This document shows positions 60,001-64,000 of a DNA stretch of 64,000 nt, piece after piece (the first letter of the stretch is position 1; each line of letters begins with the position of its first letter). The stretch is from Phaseolus vulgaris. Its lineage: Eukaryota; Streptophyta; Magnoliopsida; Fabales; Fabaceae. The notes beneath the pieces are model-generated. The model was given only the letters and a program-made list of their open reading frames with translations, ran no database searches and had not been told where the DNA came from. The position numbers were made by a program, and so were the translations under genes. Where the stretch lies: contig NC_023754.2 in NCBI RefSeq assembly GCF_000499845.2, forward strand, positions 20,710,111 through 20,774,110, in the 5' to 3' direction.

Positions 60001-63000
60001 GAGAAGGATGTAAAATTGGGTCAAATGTTATCATAGAGGGATGCTATATATGGGATAATATCAGCATAGAAGATGGCTGTAAACTCCAGCATGCAATTGT
60101 ATGTGATGGGGTGATTATAAAGTCAGGGGCTGTTCTGGAACCTGGTGTTATTTTGTCTTTTAAGGTTTGTATCCTTGTTCTATCTATACCATGCCTTTAG
60201 CTAGAATTTCTTAATTTTAAAACGATTTTATACTTCACCAAAATAGTTATGTTGTCATTAAATCTGAGCATCATGTACCAAAACTTGGTTTATCAAGGAG
60301 CATAGTTACTCTGATGTTATGTAAGGTATAGGGTTCAGGTTTTTGAATGAAGAAAATAGGCTTATTGGCACAGGGAGTTTATCTCCCTTAAGTGCGGCCA
60401 CCAGACTCAGATTTCTTGATGCCCAAAGTGGCTTCCAGAAACAGAGTGTTTTCAAACCAAAAGAAAGGCTTGAGAACAATTGAAGTCTTTAGTTTTTTTG
60501 TTTTCTATCAGTGTTGTAATGTTAATTATTACACAGATAAGTTTTTCTTATCTTAGCCTGTGTATTGCACAGATAGGTGTGTATTTTTGCAATTCAAATT
60601 CAAAATAAATAAATATCTTAAAATATATAAATTATATTTTGGATTTATCAACAGTTTAAATAGTGACATAAGATTATTTAAACCATTTATGATTTTTTTT
60701 TTAAATTCCTATTGAAATTCAAGATATTAAGGAGAGTAAATTTGCTATAGGAGTGGAATTGCTATTATTTTTTTCTTATGCTGTATAGATATGAATCTAA
60801 CAATTTACTTTCATTTTCTTGACCGAGATATTATTGTCTAATAAGAAATTCACTTGGTGTCTTGCTTGTTTATTTCAACTAGTCACTGTGAGATTGAAAT
60901 ATATAGACATTGTCTTTTGTCAATAATCTATTATGCATACATACAGCTTTTGATGCATCCACAAATTTTATGCTTCCAGGTTGTAGTTGGGCCAGAGTTT
61001 GTTGTTCCTCCATATTCGAAAGTATCTCTTTTTCAGCAGCCAATTGAGGAGGACAGTGACGAGGAGCTTGAATATGCTGATAGCACTAGTGGTATTGCTG
61101 AATTTTTGTGAAACTTTGAACTGTGCCCTGGAGATATATGCTGATTCTTTATTCTCCTTATATTAAATTAAATAAATAGCTTTGCAAAATGTGATATTTA
61201 TAGCATATTATTTTAAATATTGCCTGGAGTTAACAAAATCAGAGTGATAATTTTTAGCTTCTAAAACCAAAATTATTACCACTGATAACTTCACATGCCA
61301 TAGTTCAAATTTGTTAATGCTTCAAACTGGTATTTTGAGCTTGTTAGCTGCTATAGTTTAAGATATGAGTTGATTTATTGATTATGTTAATCTTTAAAAG
61401 AAAATTCTTGTGGTGGAAATTTAATAAATAATTACTTTGATTGGAATGTGTTTCTTTGCTGTCTGTCCACCTATAAATTTATTTCTTGTAGGGGGGTTTT
61501 GTATGTGTTTGGATTGAACTGGGGTTGATTGAGAGTTAAATATTTATTGTTTTTCTTAGTTTGATGAGCCAATATATTCAGGTAGTACAATGACCTAAAG
61601 GCCCGAAATCCCTTTTCTCACTAGGCTCTGTTGGTTACATGGATCAAGTGACACTATTATGCTCTGTCAAAAACTGAATAATGATCTTAGTCAGATCTAA
61701 TTATTTATCTTTTTTAACCGTTTCACTTTTTATTGGTAACCAATAATTATTGGGGAGAAGAATATTGTAGAAAGACCACAATTTTATTATGATAATTAAG
61801 GAATCCTTAATTGTAAAATAATCAGGCACATACATGCTATATGCATTTTATTCATATTATTTTCATCTGTTGAATAATATGATTCTGTCTTCTCATCAGT
61901 TTATTAATAAAAGTACATTTTAAGAAAGTTGAGGGCCTTAGTTGGTAAGAATGCAATTTTTTTGTTCCTTTTTATCAACAATGACACACCTTGTGTTAGT
62001 TTGAGTCATAATAATTTGCTTACTGGAAATCTCAGAATTTATTTGTCATAAAACGTTTTTGTCCTGAAGGAATACTGCACTCAACTATTGGGTGGTTATC
62101 CACTCGATAAGCTATTATAATTGTAGCTTCTATATAATGTTAAATTGTAAGCAATTTTATTTTGCTTCAGTGCTGTGTATTGATTGATATGAATAAAAAC
62201 ATATGCTAAATCTTTCATTACTTTTTTCATGTATGCAGTCATAGGCAGTCAGGTGGATAAATCAGATATAGAGATTTCTTCAAAAGTATTGGAGACAAAT
62301 TTTAGTCCTGCTTCGCAGGTTAGTCACACAAGGCTTTTAGATATGCGTTTTCTCCATTGTCTATCTCAGTATGTCTTAACTTGTTCTTGATATGTCAAGA
62401 AGATTAAGCTTAGATTCATTTTAAAAAATTAACAAATTACTATTATTTAACATCAACTAAGACCTCACAAACTAGTTTTATAGAATCGAGTTTAGTCGAA
62501 ATCTAAATTATAAGACTTAAATATTTAATGACACTAATTTAATCACCTCTAATTCCAAGTCATCAATATTTCCCATCAATTACTGCTCCTTAAGCAAAAC
62601 ACTACTTCAATTAACTAGACATTCGAGGCAAAATACATCCACTTACATGGGGAATGAGTAACTGGACTTTACAATAAAATAAAGGTTTAAAAGAGATTTA
62701 ACAATTAGTACATCTGAAATAGGTCCATATTTCTTATAATTAGGACTAAAATATGTAGATCCATTTTAGATGTGGTGATATTAGAGGATAATTAGGACTA
62801 GGAAGATACATACTCCAGCATTAAATATTTTGTTCCCAGTACTTATCCCCACATTATTGTTTTGACCCTGTAAGTAAAAATTGTAAGTATCAGTCTCCAA
62901 AGGTGAATGAGCAAATTTAATGCACTTTGGTGCTTAGATGAGCCAAGTTAATTTGATTTGTCCTTGAAGACAACTAACCATGGGGACTAAACTCATTAAT

Positions 63001-64000
63001 TTGCTCCTCTAGAGACTATAAATTTATATTTTTTATGCTTAGGGTCAAAACAAGCTAGTAATTTGGGCTGGTTACCTTTCTCTCTGCTCTAATAGTCTTA
63101 GATTTCTAATAAAAAAGTAAAATTATTTGAGTTTCTCTTGTTCTATCTCTTGCTTGCCAACTTTAATATATCCTTTTACACTACTTGTAATAACAAAATA
63201 AGTGGCTAATATTGATATTAAAAAAAACGCAATATCATACTCCTTTTTTTCGAGGGAGTACCAAAATGAACCCCAAGATTTGGTTAGGGAATTTATTGTT
63301 TCTCATTACACTCTTTTTTTGTTGATCAGCTAGGTATCGGTGGGGCAGGTCATGTTTGGTCAACGTGTGAAGGTGGCCACGAAGAAGAGTGGAGGCACTC
63401 AGTGGCACCTATTCCTAAAGATAAAATTCTAGAGGCAATCAAAACCATGGAAGATGATATGGAGTTTGCTCAGGATGACAGTTTTCTCCCTCCTTCTGGA
63501 GAGCTGAAACCTAATTCTAATGATTCAGATGATGATGATCATGAAGATTCTAGAGATGACAGTTATTACTTTGAGAAAGAGGTTAGAATTTTGGCCTTTA
63601 AACCTGTGTCAGATGCATTCTGTGGATATCAGATTTTAAAAATACTCTATCATTTGCAGGTTGAAGCAACCTTTCTTAGGGCTGTGCATGAAAACATACA
63701 AGAAAGCCATTTGATGTTAGAAATCAATTCTTTGAAGTAAGTAATACACTTGTATGTATTAGTAAAATTTGAATCTAGACCTGACCTACACCATTTCATC
63801 TGATTCTCACAAAATTTTTGTCTAGAAGGCATAACATCTTCAGCAAGTGTGTATTTTTGTATTGAACTATTTTCATTCTGCAAGTTTGGTATTTTATTAT
63901 ATGATTACACTGTAAGCATGCATTAGCTGGGTCTTAATTTGTAGTAACATTGGCTTTATTTATGTGGTAGGTTGTCATACAATAAACAAACTTCTGATTG
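57021..64000 (+). CDS. Translation initiation factor eIF2B, epsilon subunit (3' end missing)
   Basis: Catalytic subunit of the exchange factor that reloads eIF2 with GTP. Exons seen: 57021-57155, 57239-57469, 58195-58509, 58892-58999, 59474-59663, 59902-60164, 60980-61091, 62239-62318, 63330-63581, 63660-63736 and 63971 onward, cut by the window edge. The nucleotidyltransferase-like domain starts at [12 protein letters not shown] and contains [20 protein letters not shown] and [14 protein letters not shown]. The left-handed beta-helix (about residues 327-414) has hexapeptides such as [20 protein letters not shown] and [12 protein letters not shown]. An acidic linker follows ([13 protein letters not shown] and [14 protein letters not shown]). 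The helical region begins with [19 protein letters not shown], before the W2/HEAT domain, whose catalytic part is beyond 64000. All junctions are GT-AG and in frame over about 597 codons. Confidence 0.95.

Noticed and set aside
1..64000. tRNA, rRNA or known microRNA genes
   Set aside because: Scanned by eye for tRNA box A/B pairs, rRNA cores and long microRNA-type foldbacks; none convincing. A covariance-model search would be needed to exclude them.

Overview
The window is nuclear DNA of a flowering plant, most likely a legume (perhaps Phaseoleae). The evidence is AT-rich intergenic DNA, many short spliced exons with GT-AG introns, plant-type proteins (chloroplast acyl carrier protein, fused dehydroquinate dehydratase/shikimate dehydrogenase, vacuolar NHX antiporter, SCD2) and legume-style dispersed repeats. 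The species call is an inference. Eight protein-coding genes can be built exon by exon with consistent reading frames. One of them (eIF2B epsilon) runs off the right edge.

Layout. 1-4314: repeat-derived, AT-rich DNA with no convincing gene. 4315-15883 (-): a DQD/SDH-family gene whose last intron is swollen to about 7 kb by a GC-rich 26-bp minisatellite of roughly 187 units inside a transposon-like flank. A tandem duplication beside it has also doubled the terminal exon. 19069-22160 (-): TRAPPC6-type subunit. 25794-27808 (+): plastid acyl carrier protein. 28336-31018 (-): seven-helix CAND2/TPRA1-like membrane protein. 32459-43757 (+): SCD2-like coiled-coil protein in 20 coding exons. 43758-47271: transposon graveyard with a Ty1/copia fossil and a palindromic inverted-repeat element. 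48250-50167 (+): cytosolic Cu/Zn superoxide dismutase with a leader intron. 50941-54934 (-), with a leader exon to about 55570: vacuolar Na+(K+)/H+ antiporter. 57021-64000 (+): eIF2B epsilon, incomplete.

These are mostly independent housekeeping genes, not a pathway cluster. Four of them (TRAPPC6, CAND2, ACP, NHX) match, from memory, neighbours on Arabidopsis chromosome 3 (At3g05000-At3g05030). That suggests an ancient collinear block into which SCD2 and Cu/Zn-SOD are interposed here. The two most unusual loci are the DQD/SDH gene and the SOD leader. The DQD/SDH gene has degenerate dehydratase active-site residues, an NAD-type cofactor loop, a GC-AG intron, a possible 1-nt frame break near the start, alternative terminal exons and the minisatellite intron. 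In the SOD leader, a miR398-like target site appears to be created by splicing.
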